64,000 nt of DNA, from positions 89,163,784 to 89,227,783 of the forward strand of contig NC_072893.1 of the NCBI RefSeq assembly GCF_027943255.1, read 5' to 3'. The first letter of the stretch is position 1. Each line of letters opens with the position of its first letter. The stretch is from Anastrepha obliqua. Lineage: Eukaryota; Arthropoda; Insecta; Diptera; Tephritidae. The position numbers and the translations under genes were made by a program. Below, one piece after another: positions 35,560 through 47,482 of this stretch. The notes below the pieces were generated by a model, which had not been told where the DNA came from, did not search any database, and saw nothing but the letters and a program-made list of their open reading frames with translations.

Positions 35560-36600
35560 CTTCCTACTTATTAAAAATTTGTCTACCTACAATGGTAAAT
35601 CTACGTCTGGATAGAGAGGACAGTGATATAGGAGGTGCGAGATCGTCACTTCTTCTTCCACATCTAGGCAGCTGCTGCAGAAGAAAGTGTTTGCACACCC
35701 ATCCTCACTCTCATGCCTGCTTATTACGCATAATACTGCACGTTATAACACAAATCAATATGCTAAGACTATGCTTATTTTGGCTTAGCAGAGATTCTGT
35801 GCGTTAAACATTAAGTCGGCCACAATCTCCGAGTGATTCTGCAGGTAGATCCATTAAAAAATTTGAATAATTAGGATTTCCTCAAAAATAAGTAGCTTAC
35901 AAGTCTGTAAGGGTATGCCAACGTCATAGTCTGTGTACTAGGGCGGGTCGATTTAAAAATCGCTCATTGCTCTCTGAAAATCGTATTCTAGGAATCAAAT
36001 TAAGAAACTTTGCCGAAGGAACCACACCTCTAACACAAACTCTGATGTCCCCCAATTTAAAAATGTCACCACTTTTGGCCTTTACATGAAAAAATCAGCT
36101 AAATGGCTATGTTTTTTCTTTATTTTTATTTATTTATAATAATATTTATTATTTATTTAAAATAGTATCTATTTTTTCTCTTAAGAAATTTATTTAGTCA
36201 GAACATATGTAAATGAAAAAATTAATTTAAGTGAATTATAGAAAAGAAACTAAAAAGTTCGACCCGAATTGGGGGACATAAGAATTCGTTTTAGAGGTAT
36301 GGTTCCTTCGGCAAAGTTTCTTATTTTGATCCCTAGAATATGATTTTCACAGAGCAATGGGCGATTTTTTTGCCTCCCCACAAATCGACCCGGCCTACTG
36401 TGTACTCATCAGTCAAGTGCCAAGTCCCGATCAACTAGAGTCCTGCAGTTACTCTCAATGTCACAATGACCAATACCTTTAGTTGAAATTCATCAGGCTT
36501 ATAGTTAAGAAATGTGACTGCTTTATGATTGATTGTATCACCAACTGCAGGACTACAGTAAGGCTCAGAGCTGTTATGGAATCGGAAGCACTGCCTGAGA
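35560..36600 (-). pseudogene. Non-LTR retrotransposon RNase H/zinc tail, split by a MITE
   Basis: On the minus strand the upstream part (36410-36600) has RNase H-like blocks (ALDSIT near the start, degraded GHSDI-type sequence near the end). The downstream part (35560-35930) reads DVGIPLQTCKLL, then FCSSCLDVEEEVTISHLLYHC, a Cx2C..H..C motif. This is the same layout as the plus-strand copy at 18600-19600, so it is probably LOA or I clade. The foldback element 35939-36397 sits between the two parts. Confidence 0.6.
35939..36397. mobile_element. Foldback MITE with 8-bp target duplication
   Basis: The left arm (35939-36057, from TAGGGCGGGTCGATTT) and right arm (36267-36397, inverted from TAGGCCGGGTCGATTT) are long inverted repeats of about 120-130 bp. 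They surround an AT-rich core. Shared blocks include CTTTGCCGAAGGAACCA and TGTCCCCCAATT. Identical CTGTGTAC octamers flank it at 35931-35938 and 36398-36405. The octamer and YAGGG-type ends suggest hAT relatives. It encodes no protein. Confidence 0.88.
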
Positions 36601-36608
36601 TCGGATAA

Positions 36609-36926
36609 AAAAAAAACAATAAATAATTGGCGCGCACACTTCTGTTAGGTGTTTGGCCGAGCTCCTCCTCCTATTTGTGGTGTGCGTCTTGATGTTGTTC
36701 TACAAATGGAGGGACCTACAGTTTCAAGCCGACTCCGAACGGCAGATATTTTTATGAGGAGCTTTTTCATGGCAGAAATACACTCGGAGGTTTGCCATTG
36801 CCTGCCGAGGGGCGACCGCTTTAGAAAAATGTTTTTGTTAATTTTGCTTTCACCGAGATTCGAACCAACGACCTCTCTGTGAATTCCGAATGGTAATCAC
36901 GCACCAACCCATTCGGCTACGGCGGC
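36609..36926 (-). mobile_element. tRNA-SINE, young full copy with 7-bp target duplication
   Basis: The minus strand starts GCCGCCGTAGCCGAATGGGT and contains an A-box (TAGCCGAATGGG) and a B-box (GGTTCGAATCT) about 53 bp apart. It then runs through CGAGTGTATTTCTGCCATGA and ACATCAAGACGCACACCACA to an A/T tail. CGGATAA flanks both ends (36602-36608 and 36927-36933). The 77-codon frame over it is not a gene. Confidence 0.88.
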
Positions 36927-36933
36927 CGGATAA

Positions 36934-38605
36934 GGGCGTGAATTCTACGTGTTGCGATGACCAGCTTGTAAGCTCAAGTTTTCATTGACAAATGGTTCGA
37001 CCAGTATTCAGTATTCGGATTGAAGTTCTTTGTCGTTCCTGGTTTATGCGCGTAAACCACTCTATCTTTAACGACAATCAGTGGAAAATGGAGCCTAACC
37101 CCAGCTACGAGGTTACCAATGGGCCTTGCTAAGATTGCTGATAGCACGATTACTGAACGTATTGCCTAAAGCACCGGTGTTTTCATGAGCTGGGTGTCAT
37201 TGTCTGTTGTCGTGCTGAAATCAAAGATCGTCAAAGTTCTTATCTTCAATTTTAGCCCACAAGGAGATGAAAAAAAGTGAATAATAAAGACAATTTTCGC
37301 CCTCTACGAATGCATTGACTTCCTAATAAACAAGTGCACATTTTCCGATTGTCAGGTGAGCCAATTCACACTGTTAGCATTAATTTTGTAAGCAAGCTTT
37401 CAATATTTTGAAATACTATTCAAACGTCAAAAGTAAAGCAATGCATCTCTTTTGGACTCTATTCTGCATAATAACGCGTTTTTGTACATTTTTTAAGTGT
37501 GTAACAGCTGTCAGTGTCAAAATAACACGTTTTAAAAAGAAACCAGCCAATAACCCACTCTTTATTATTATAAAAACATTTGATTATTTTATCTGAAATC
37601 GCATGAATAATTCACAAGTCGTTTTATTTTACATTTTTTATTCACTTGTCAGTTTACATGAGCATTCAAGGGTTATTGCGGTTAAGTATATTATCAATGT
37701 ATTCTATATACTTAAAAATATGACTCCATAAATTTTTACTCTTTGTAGTTGAGTGCGTACATCTTCAGAAGCTAAATCAAATAATTTTTTTTGTGTTGAA
37801 CAAAAAACCATTCACTTACATATTTCCATTTATGTTAACAAACTCGTACATTGTTTTTTATAGTTATTGTTATTGGTTTTGGTTTTGGTTTTGGATTTAG
37901 CCTGAGTTATAAATATACATAATAGTTATCAGCAAATCCTCTAACCATTTTTTCACGCATTTTTTTGAGCATCTCTATTATACTGTGCGACGGTGCGTAG
38001 CCATGTGATGTTAGGATGTGATATGCGCTTTATGGGTTCCGAGCTTCCTCGTATGGAATGAGAGGGATGCTCGTGCAGAGATACGTATTTTTGTATATAA
38101 ATATTTATATCAATCGCTATGTAATCGGTATATGGGCTTTATTTGTGCACAAAGAAATTTGAGCTTCACAATAACTTCAATCAGCCGCCGAGATAAATAG
38201 ATCACATACCTATGCACGCATACTCGTACCACATCCATGCGTATGTATATTTATATGTGTGTGCGGAAATTATATGGAAAATACTTTTATACTTAGAAAA
38301 GCTCTTTGAAAATGTACGCTTTGGTTTAATAGTACAAAACTGAATAGAAATCAAACCAATTAGAAATTTATATTATGTCAATTTAAATTTTCTCTCTTTA
38401 GGAAATAAGAAGAAAAAAATGTTTTTTTAATAAATTATATTCATGTATATACTAGGGAGCTTGGAGGTTTTCAGAACCCGGAAATCTAAGGATTGGCATG
38501 GATTAATTTCGTGATCCCGAAAAGTTCGATTTATCGAAATTGAAAGGTGCATAGTTTTTTAAATAAAATTTAAAAAATTCATTGCATTGATTTGTCAATA
38601 TACTT
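36934..38605. other. Intergenic sequence, no gene seen
   Basis: The stretch 36934-37230 has balanced composition and may belong to the adjacent non-LTR relic, but no motif proves it. The rest is AT-rich with short frames and a GGTTTT run at about 37876-37894. Confidence 0.35.
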
Positions 38606-39837
38606 AGTACTGCCATAAGTTCTGTGACATATTTTACAATGCATACGGCGGGACCGAATTCGCAGCAAAAAGTTCCGTTATTTTTGCTTTTGTTCGTCTG
38701 CATTGTCAACTTATAAATTATATGCAGTTTCGTGGCAAATTTCGCTTGTTAAAAATGGAGTGAGGAGCTAAGGAAAATCGCATTGCAATGATTGCATTAC
38801 TAAAGTGTGGTGACTGCTAGTGAGAATTACGAATTGCTGAAAAAACTTAAAATTTAGAGAATTCTTGTTTTCCGCACGATCAATCGTTTTTCTCAAACGT
38901 CTGAAGTGATAGACAGAAAATTCTGTGGTCGTCTTCGCGTGGTTCGAACCAGTGCAGCCATAAAAGCCGTTCGAGAAAGAATTCACAGAAACCCCCTTAG
39001 TAAGCAGAAACTCCTGTCCAGAGAAATGAATGTATCGACTAGACCCATGTCAAGACTAATTAGAGATGATCTCCACATGAAAGTCTTCCGCCATCAACGC
39101 GCTTGACGACTCGACAGATGGAATCAGCTTCTTAGCGGCACGCGGATAACGGCCATTAAAATATTATTTTCAGAGATGAGAAAATTGTCACTGTTGAAGA
39201 AGTTTTTAATAAGCAAAACGACAAAATCTATGCTACAAATCGAAAAACGCAAAAAAAGGTGGCCAACATCCAGCCTTCGTAATGGTTTGATGGGCAATGT
39301 CCTGTAAAGTCGTTACATTTCTTCATTTATGCGAAGAAGGAGCTAAGGCCGTGGCAAAGGTGTACCAGAAGAATGTCTTAGAAAGCGTGGTGAGACAGTT
39401 GAGCAATACTCTCTTCAATGGAGAGCGTTGGATATTCTAGCAAGATTCCGCTCCATCCATAAGACAAAAGCCACCCAGCAGTGGTTAAAACTCAATATTC
39501 CTGGGTTTATAGCCGCAGAAGATTGGCCATCTGGAAGTAAAGATCTGAATCCATCGGGCTTTAGTTTGCTATCTAAGATCTCACAGAAATATGGGGAGCC
39601 TCAAACAATTTCTAGTTCAACAGCGACGTCAATATCCATGGAAACCGTGCGTGCTGCAATAGCTGAATGGCCTAATCAATTGAAGGCTTGTGTGAATTCT
39701 AATGGTGATCATTTCGCATGAAAATAAAAAAAAAATTATATTGACATGATTAAATAAACCTAACTTCATTAAAAAAGGTGTTATAATTTCATATCTATAA
39801 TGGACTTAATTTGTAACGGAACTTATGGCAGGACTTA
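38606..39837 (+). mobile_element. Tc1/mariner element, DD37D-like, degraded
   Basis: The ends are GTACTGCCATAAGTTCTGTG and (inverted) AGTCCTGCCATAAGTTCCGT, next to TA on each side. The plus strand reads KAVRERIHRNPLSKQKLLSR with a helix-turn-helix region, a stretch matching DEKIFTVEE in broken frames, then QDSAP, WLKLNIPGFIAAEDWPSGS and DLNPSGF. The last catalytic Asp (normally DY) is Gly. The distance between the second and third acidic sites is close to 37 residues, as in maT-type elements. Several stops and frameshifts are present. Confidence 0.78.
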
Positions 39838-42800
39838 ATATATATTTTTAAAATCAGTTTAACTCAAATTTTAAATGATTTGATTTCAGTTTATATTTAA
39901 TTACAAATAATCAATAAATATCAATATATGTTTAAAATAAACGAAGTTGAATGTTCGGCATCCCGAAATCAAAAATAAGAAATTCCGAAACTCCGCTTCA
40001 AAATGTTTTGGCATCCCTAGTGAATAAATATAAACATGTGATACATGCATTTTTTTTTTATACATACATAAAGACCGCAACGAAGGTTGGACTGGTTGAT
40101 TTTTTTTTAAATATTAGAACTTTTGATTGCGATACCCAGCTGTTCAAATAAACCAACAAATTGGCATGCAGAGCTTTACATCCAAGCGCCGTACACAAAG
40201 TGCGGGAATTTGATTCTGAAATTTGCGTTCACAAAGCACTTCACACACATTACGATGCGCCTAATAGTCCTTAAGTGTGGCTTACACGCAATTCAAAGAA
40301 TTTATTTACATGCTTTTGCCTACTCTCACTTTTATGGAAAATACAAATTCAATAAGAAGTCATTTTGTCATGAAGAAGCTGTCATCGCTTTAAAAGTGAA
40401 TTTCACGTCTTTCACAACAACTCGACTTCAACTGGTGAAGTATTGGTACTATTATGAGGGAAGATCTCCATATAAAATAAATCCAACTGATGCAGTTAAA
40501 GAAGCCATTGCCCACTTTTAGCAATTTTTTTGATAAATGGTCTTAAAGTTCATTGGAAATTTAGCCAGATCTGTGTTGAGAAATAATTTTCAGCAATGGT
40601 GCTGATATTCAGGTAATGTGTTGGTACGTGGAATGAGAACAGTTCTCACGAGGCTCTCGAGGACCCTACAAATCCAAAACAAAGTTGTTTCTTACTTGTA
40701 TGCCAGTTGCATGGTTGGTCCGTACTTTTTCAAAACGCATAACTTGCGATTTCTTGCTTCAACATATAAATATCAAAAGTCTAGTGATAAATCTTCCACC
40801 CAACTGGTTTAAACTGGTTCACTTGAATTTCTATCAAAATCCTGACAAAAACTTCATAAAGAATCTCTATGATCATAATATTTGTTTTCAAAAGTTTAAT
40901 AAAAGGGCTTATAGAGGGAATATTTGCCTAGGCAATGCCAATTTGGGCGCCTAAACTCCATGACTTGACATATTTGAACTAACTCCTATCGGTTATATCA
41001 AAACACTGGCACATACTGACAAATCAGCAGAAAATTACGCCTTCGAAGCCAACACTTGATGTGATTATGACGATATAAGACCGGTTATGTTGGAAAAGGT
41101 GGTAAAAATTGGACCTTTAATGGTCTTCATAAGGCGCAGTCGAGGTAGTCTACACCAACCCCTAAGTGCGAAATATATTAGTAATTTGGTTGATTGTTTT
41201 GTGTTTTATTTCAAAGAAAAAACACAGAATTAAAAAAAATCACCCATTATATCTGTTAAAATTTAATGCTATAAGCCTTTATGTTCTATTCTCGTACTTT
41301 CTTTCCTAGAATAATAGGGCACAATAAAACTTGCAGACCACAACCATTCAACATGTCATTCCATAATCATACAACAACAAGCATTGCTCAATTTTGCGCA
41401 AACAATGATGGGTGGTGATGAACAGCAGTAGACAACAGCACCATGAGTAGATTTGGAGGCGGGGACAATGACATTCCACAATTCACAAATGCACATATTT
41501 TTATACACATTTGTATCTTTGTACATAGGTAGACGTCACAACAAGTAAGCAAAATAAATTTCAAAACATGCGCCAATATGACAGCGACCATCAAGTAATA
41601 GCAACCAGCACCAAACCAAAATTTTGTGGTGACTCGCAGAGGCAACGGAGCATGCCGCTACACTGCCAACACTACTACATACAACCGAAACTCCTATTAT
41701 CAACGCCGCATGATTGAATAGCATCAGCACTAGCAATATCAGCGGTGGCATCACCTAATCATCACTAACAATATCTGCTCTAAGCACCTACAAAGCGCAC
41801 ACAGCCACACACACAGAGTCTCACTTACATATTACATATGTATGTATTACACAAACAAACATTTTCCTCTATTAGATTATTTGTTTATCTTGAACGTGAG
41901 TGTTTGTATGCGTGTGTCGTGTTTTCTTGATTTGTATTATGATTACTTTTATGTGCCACTGTATGTAAGTTGAGCAATTGCGACCAAAGTGTTTGGGAAA
42001 AGTTGATTTAAAAACACTCATACGCCCCGTACGCCACTCAAACACTTTCACTGCTTAGCTGGTAGCATTTCGTCATTATTATTGTTGTTATTGTTCATAT
42101 GGTTTTCCCATTATTCTCTCAGAATACTTTCATGCTCTCACTTCACATATGGCGCGCATGTCAAATAACCATCGCTAAAGTTTTTGCTCATTAATTTTCC
42201 TCTCCCTACTTTTGATTCGCTCTTTCTCTCTACTGATTGCACTGAAAGCATCCGTTTTACAAGCACTCAGACCAGAAGGAAATATTTGCCGTCACATTGC
42301 GCCATTCCGCCATTCTATCACTTCGCCGTATGTTGTTAGCCTAATAACCCGATTTTAGTGATTTCTCTGAACCGAAATTAAGGAGCTTGTAATGGTTACG
42401 GGTTTGTGTTTTATTGTCACGCATGATTAATTCGTTTACCCTTTGACAGCAAAACAATTTTATTTATTATGCTCTAAAACTGACAGGACATTTGCTGCCT
42501 GCACCGCAATTCATCAGTGCCGGCTCCCACAGTCATAGCCATAGCAGCTACCAACTGCCGTCCAAGTTGTAGAATCCACGAAGTAGAAAATAAATTATTG
42601 AATAGACTAGCAATTTATGGATGTTCAGCTGTGAAACCAAATATTTATGAAGTATCTTGCAGCGGCATATGTAGTCGTGTAAGAATTGCTAAATCGTGGA
42701 ATTAAAAACTTATAAGCGTGTGACATTAAATAACTGGTTGTCATTTAATTTAGTGTAGTTAGTTGGTTTTTTTCTAACAAACCTGCTTGAGCGCTTCTTG

Positions 42801-43654
42801 TTCGGTAAAAGGCAGCGCCGTCACATTTTCTCTCATCAGAGAAATTCTGATTATTTGTATAGCTAATTTTTTGCATAATACGAGTATCGTATTCATAATT
42901 GCAAAACTGGTCTTGAAACGCTTATGAAACATTTAGTAAGTCTGTCACTAAGTCAGTGAGTTGTGAGACCCACAACCAAGAACCGGCTTATCAATTAAGA
43001 TTTCTTTCTAATAAATATTATATGTATACACAACAGCAGATGTATACGCACACAGACATACATACGTATTAGGGTGTTTCATGTTTATACAGTAAACAAG
43101 AATTGTAAAAAAAAGTCGCCTTCACCTCCTTGCCTTGTTGTACTTGCTTCAAAGGTAGGATAGTAGGATTAAAAAAAAAAAATTTTTTAATAATTTTTTT
43201 TAATTTTCAACAAAAACGCCACCGGTCGTTTTTAACATTTTTTTTAACTGGTTTAAATTCCTTATCTATCTTTGCCAAGCTGTAATTTATTTTTGAATGA
43301 AAATATTTTTTATAGTTCCTAAAAACCACCCATCCAATTTCATTGAAACCGCGTGGGTGTGTATAGTTCCCGTGTGAGAGATAGGAGAGACCTTTGCACC
43401 CGATATATATCACTGCTATCCCCGCAACCCCCTCCAATATCTTTCATTCGTTTTATAATGGCTTTTGATTATATTGATCAATTACTCACTATTTTAAATA
43501 AAATTTCATTTTTGTGATCTCAAAAAAAGCTCAAGTCTGCCTTATGCATTTGGTATTAGCGAACAGGCAGGCAAAAATTCATTTGATAACTCTCTCTTTG
43601 TGGTCTGCAGTATTATCATAATATGTACTTGTACATATAATATATTTGTATAAC
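39838..43654. other. Long intergenic region without a supportable gene
   Basis: The longest frame (132 codons, 40123-40521) has no known motif and no start context. Sequence at 41340-42360 is less AT-rich, with CA and CACT runs and ACATATGTATGT tracts, and looks like unique intergenic DNA. No terminal repeats or RNA genes were recognised. Confidence 0.4.
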
Positions 43655-43934
43655 TGGTGCGTACATCATTTGTTGAGTGTTTTGCTGAGTTCTTCCTCCG
43701 ATTTATGTTGTGCGTCTTGATGTGATTCCATAGATGAATTTATGGGTGCAGTTTTGTGAGTTTCACGAGTAGCTTCTTCAATGCAGAAATACAGTCGGAC
43801 ACTTGCATGCTTAGCGATAACCGTTATTAAAAAAAACCTTTTCTATCATTTAGGGCTTTATGTCCACAGAGAGTTTCGAAAATAGCCTTTCAGGATAATA
43901 GTCACGCACAAAACTCTCGGCTACGGCGGTCGCC
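43655..43934 (-). mobile_element. tRNA-SINE, old copy
   Basis: On the minus strand the head GCGACCGCCGTAGCCGAGAG is followed by the family blocks (CATAAAGCCCTAAATGATAG, AATAACGGTTATCGC and ATCAAGACGCACAACATAAA). It ends near ACGCACCAGTTAT. It is heavily mutated. Confidence 0.68.
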
Positions 43935-44459
43935 TAAGTGTAAGTTTCAAGTGGCTTATAAATCGGGAATTCGTTGTATGGTGAAAATGCGTAAGACCGT
44001 CTACAAAAAAAAAATTGCCAAAAATCATCGTAATTTATGGGCCTCTTCACATGCACTTTATTATATCAAAACGCAATAAAAAATAAAACTGAAATCGGGA
44101 ATATATTTCTAAAAATTAACATTAAAAAGATTGATATTTTTATGAATATTTGTAGTTTTTGTTTAATTTGTACAAAGTTCGAAACTGGAGTATATGTATA
44201 TAATTTTAGTATGGGAATGAACAATATTTTCTATAAAAATTATTACAATTAAATAAGAAACAATAAAATTTTCAGATTTGGTCATTAAGTTCTTTTAAAG
44301 GCCGCTAAATGGCAAAGAACTATGTTAGTTTCGTTGAGGAATGTTGAAATACATTTTTTTTTAACAACAACGCTCTACGCTCCGAAGAAATTACTAGGAG
44401 TCGGAGTATGGATTTCGATACGATGGTGTCTTTATTTCTTCTAAGATGCGCAGCAGCTG
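43935..44459. other. Spacer, no gene seen
   Basis: AT-rich. The 71-codon frame at 44037-44252 is compositionally biased and has no motif. Confidence 0.35.
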
Positions 44460-45640
44460 CAGGGTCCGGCACTCAAAGTATAACCAATTAAAAAGGTCAT
44501 AAATGTGGTTTGGAAAATTACTTTTATTCAATTCAAAGAAAAAAATCTCTGAAAATAATATAATATTAAGAATAAGTTTACTTTTGCTGACTACCTGACT
44601 ACCTTTTGACTATGACGTTGAAACGAATCGCAAGCTGCACGTATGTGACTTGCAGGTATTTTGGCCCACTCGCGGAGATCGGTTTTTTCAGCGCCTCGAG
44701 ACTGGTGAATCTTTTAGTTCGGACGTTGCTCTCGGCCCAAAGAGAATTATCTATCGGATTCGCGTCTGGTGAATTTGAGAGTCATTGTGTGGGCGTTATG
44801 AAGTTGGGAACATGTTTTTTAGCCATTCTCGGTTCACTAGAGCTTTGTGAAACGGTGCCGAGTCTTGTTGAAACGTCCAACTTCAAAGCAACACGTCCAA
44901 CTGCAACTCTAGAATACTTTCCCGATAATATTTCGCATTTACCTTGACGTGAGGCTCGATAAAAACGATTGGAGAGCGCCCATCTGCGGTTACAACGGCC
45001 CAAACCATTACCTGTAGCGGATGCTGTCACCTGGTGGCCAACCGATGACTCAAATTCTCGTATGAACGGTCGGTCAAATAAATCCTATGGTTTTGGGAGT
45101 TTACGAAACGCTAAAATTGAAAAATTTTCTCGTCTCTTTCGGAAATTAACCGCTTTCAGCCAAGCGAAGCAACTCCTTCGCTCTCTCATAAGTTTTTTGG
45201 ACCTTGTAAGGGTTGACTTTGAGATCATTTTTCAGTATGTGGCGGATGCTACGGTCAGATATTTTCAGTTCTTTCGCCATTTGATTAGCACTTCGTCGGA
45301 GATTTCACGAGACGTTGCAGCCTTTTGATGACCACCTCCATGACGTTTCGCAATGCTACCATTATTATTGTAACGAGTAATGGTGCGATAAAGAAAAACT
45401 TTATTTACTTTAAGGTGCTCGTGCTTACGAACAATCGCTGGTTGTGGTTTTACTGTCAAATATAATGCAATCACACTATTACGTTTGAAATCCATTTATG
45501 ACCTTTTGTCGCGTTTACTTTCTGCAAAATGCTTTCGCGCGCTTGTAAACAATACTCTAGCCAACTAACAGACAGATGATGCCCGTGCATCAGTTGCGTG
45601 AGCGGTTTGAAGTTTGTTACACTTCGAATGCCGGACCCTG
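44460..45640 (-). mobile_element. Tc1/mariner element (DD37D-like relative), degraded
   Basis: The ends CAGGGTCCGGCACTCAAAGT and (inverted) CAGGGTCCGGCATTCGAAGT span 1,181 bp. The minus strand starts near 45495 with MDFKRNSVIALYL and a helix-turn-helix block (LKVNKVFLYRTITRYNNNGS). It continues in other frames with AVVTADGRSPIVFI-like sequence and EPRMAKKHVPNFI. Stops and shifts are frequent. The architecture resembles the element at 38606-39837, but the terminal sequences differ. Confidence 0.78.
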
Positions 45641-46090
45641 TACACTCTCTGCCAATGGATGTCAACGAAAATGTAGACCTTTATTATAGTACTTTAAACA
45701 TTTGCGTAGGTCGTTGTCAACATAGGAACCTGAGCGTGTTATGTATTGCATTTTAATTGTTATTTACTTTACGCAGCGGGCCAAAAGTCCAGCGAACAAT
45801 TACAGCGGCGCCGAAGCTGAGTAAGTTTGTGCATGACCACCATTGTTCATTGTGAATATGAAGCATCAAATTATAGAAGAAGTTATTGCCAATAAACGTG
45901 TGTATTTCTATCATGAAAAAATAAAAATAAAAACCTATCTGCCATTCGGGCTATGCATTTTCAAGCCTCTTGATTTAGGTGGACCACAAATTGAAGGAGG
46001 ACCTCAACCCAACGCCTAATATGGAATGTATGTGGCAACTATTGTTACATTCACTAACCACTGCAGCCCTTCTTGAGCTTTTAAGCCTAA
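45641..46090. other. Spacer, no gene seen
   Basis: Mixed composition with no frames of note and no clear repeats. Confidence 0.35.
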
Positions 46091-46092
46091 TA

Positions 46093-47354
46093 CAGGGTGG
46101 GCCAAATAAGACCTACTAATGTTAAGCACAAATAACTTTTTTATTTTTTGACATATTTATTTTTCTCTTTTTGTAGGTTACAATTGAATTGTTGGAAATT
46201 TATTATGGAACTGTACAGTACAACACAACGCGCTAAAATTATCGAGTTTTTCTATTCTTCTCGCCTGTATTTGGCGGCCGCCGTAGCCGAATGGGTTGGT
46301 GCGTGATTACCATCCGGAATTCACAGAGACGTCGTTGGTTTGAATCTCGGTGAAAGCAAAATTAATAAAAACATTTTTCTAATAGCGGTCGCCCCTCAGC
46401 AGGCAATGGCAAACCTCCGAGTGTATTTCTGCCATGAAAAAGCTCCTCATAAAAATATCTGCCGTTCGGAGTCGGCTTGAAACTGTAGGTCCCTCCATTT
46501 GTGGAACAACATCAAGACGCACACCACGAGGAGGAGCTCGGCCAAACACCTAACAGAAGTGTACGCGCCAATTATTTATTTATTTTATTTGATTCTTCTC
46601 AACGATCAATTGTTTTAACGCAGCGTAAATATCGGCATATGTCGGATGAAGCGCATTTCCATTTAAATGGTTATGTCAACAAACAAAACTGTAGATTTGT
46701 GGGGCTCTGAAAATCCAAGAGCAACACACCAACATCAGTTGCACCCATCTAAATGTTCTGTTTAGTGCGGTTTTATGACCACTAGAGTTATCGGTCCATA
46801 TTTCTTCGAAAATGAGGATGAAACGTCGGAATCGTTTTCAGGAGCTTCTTACAGAACATTGATTGAAAACTGTTTACGCCCATGGCGGAGCAGTATCCTA
46901 ATTTGTGGTTTCAACAAGATGGAGCAACTGGGCATACTGCTAGGCACACTATGGACCTGCTGCGTGAAATTTTTGGCGAACGTCTGATTTCCGAAAATTC
47001 AGATTTCCCTTGGCCCCCTCGTTCGCCAGATTTGACTGCGTCCGACTTCTTTTAATGGGGATATTTAAAAGATAAAGTGTATCTTAATAAACCAGAGACT
47101 ATTAGACAGCTGAAGCAAATATTCGAGACGAAATACTGAGCCTTCAACCAGAAACATTATGTGGTGTACTGGAAAACGCGTTAAAAAGAGCGTATATTTG
47201 TATCGAGAAAAATGGTGGACATTTGTCTGATGTAATATTTCATACATAATTTCCATACAATATATTCAATGTATAAAAACAATTAACTAAAATAAATGAT
47301 TATTGCAAAATTTATTTGTGTTTAACATTAGTAGGTCTTATTTGGCCCACCCTG
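46093..47354 (+). mobile_element. DD41D (rosa-type) mariner, internally deleted, with nested SINE
   Basis: The ends form an inverted repeat of about 43 bp with one mismatch, starting CAGGGTGGGCCAAATAAGAC, flanked by TA at 46091-46092 and 47355-47356. The transposase starts at 46205 (MELYSTTQRAKIIEFFYSS), is cut by the SINE at 46263, resumes QRSIVLTQRKYR, then jumps to SDEAHFHLNGYVNKQNCRF. The core shows FQQDGATGHTARHTMDLLRE and PPRSPDLTASDFF. The two catalytic Asp are separated by 41 residues, which defines DD41D. The helix-turn-helix linker is deleted and stops follow, so it is inactive. Confidence 0.87.
46263..46591 (+). mobile_element. tRNA-SINE, full copy inserted in a DD41D mariner
   Basis: A 329-bp insertion flanked by ATTCTTCTC at 46254-46262 and 46592-46600. 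The head has an A-box TAGCCGAATGGG (46284-46295) and a B-box GGTTTGAATCT (46337-46347). The body has the GCCATGAAAAAGCTCC and ACATCAAGACGCACACCACG blocks, and the 3' end is a TTTA-type repeat tail. Because the host coding sequence reads straight through once the insert and one duplication are discounted, the boundaries are exact. Confidence 0.92.
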
Positions 47355-47356
47355 TA

Positions 47357-47482
47357 CTTCGAAGTGGTCTTACTAAGTTTCGCTGACGATGCAACTCGTC
47401 TACTTGGAGGATACTAGACTGAGTTTCGAAGTTGTAAGCTGTTTGAAACTGATAGTCGAAAAATCTCTCCATGTTGATTATA
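47357..47482. other. Short spacer between two DD41D elements
   Basis: The 126 bp between the elements have no recognisable features. Confidence 0.4.

Noticed and set aside
40123..40521. 132-codon frame with basic and aromatic residues
   Set aside because: No motif, no splice or promoter context and unremarkable composition. Probably chance.
46284..46350. Functional tRNA gene
   Set aside because: A- and B-boxes are present, but the sequence does not fold into a complete cloverleaf by eye. It is repeated with a SINE body and target duplications.
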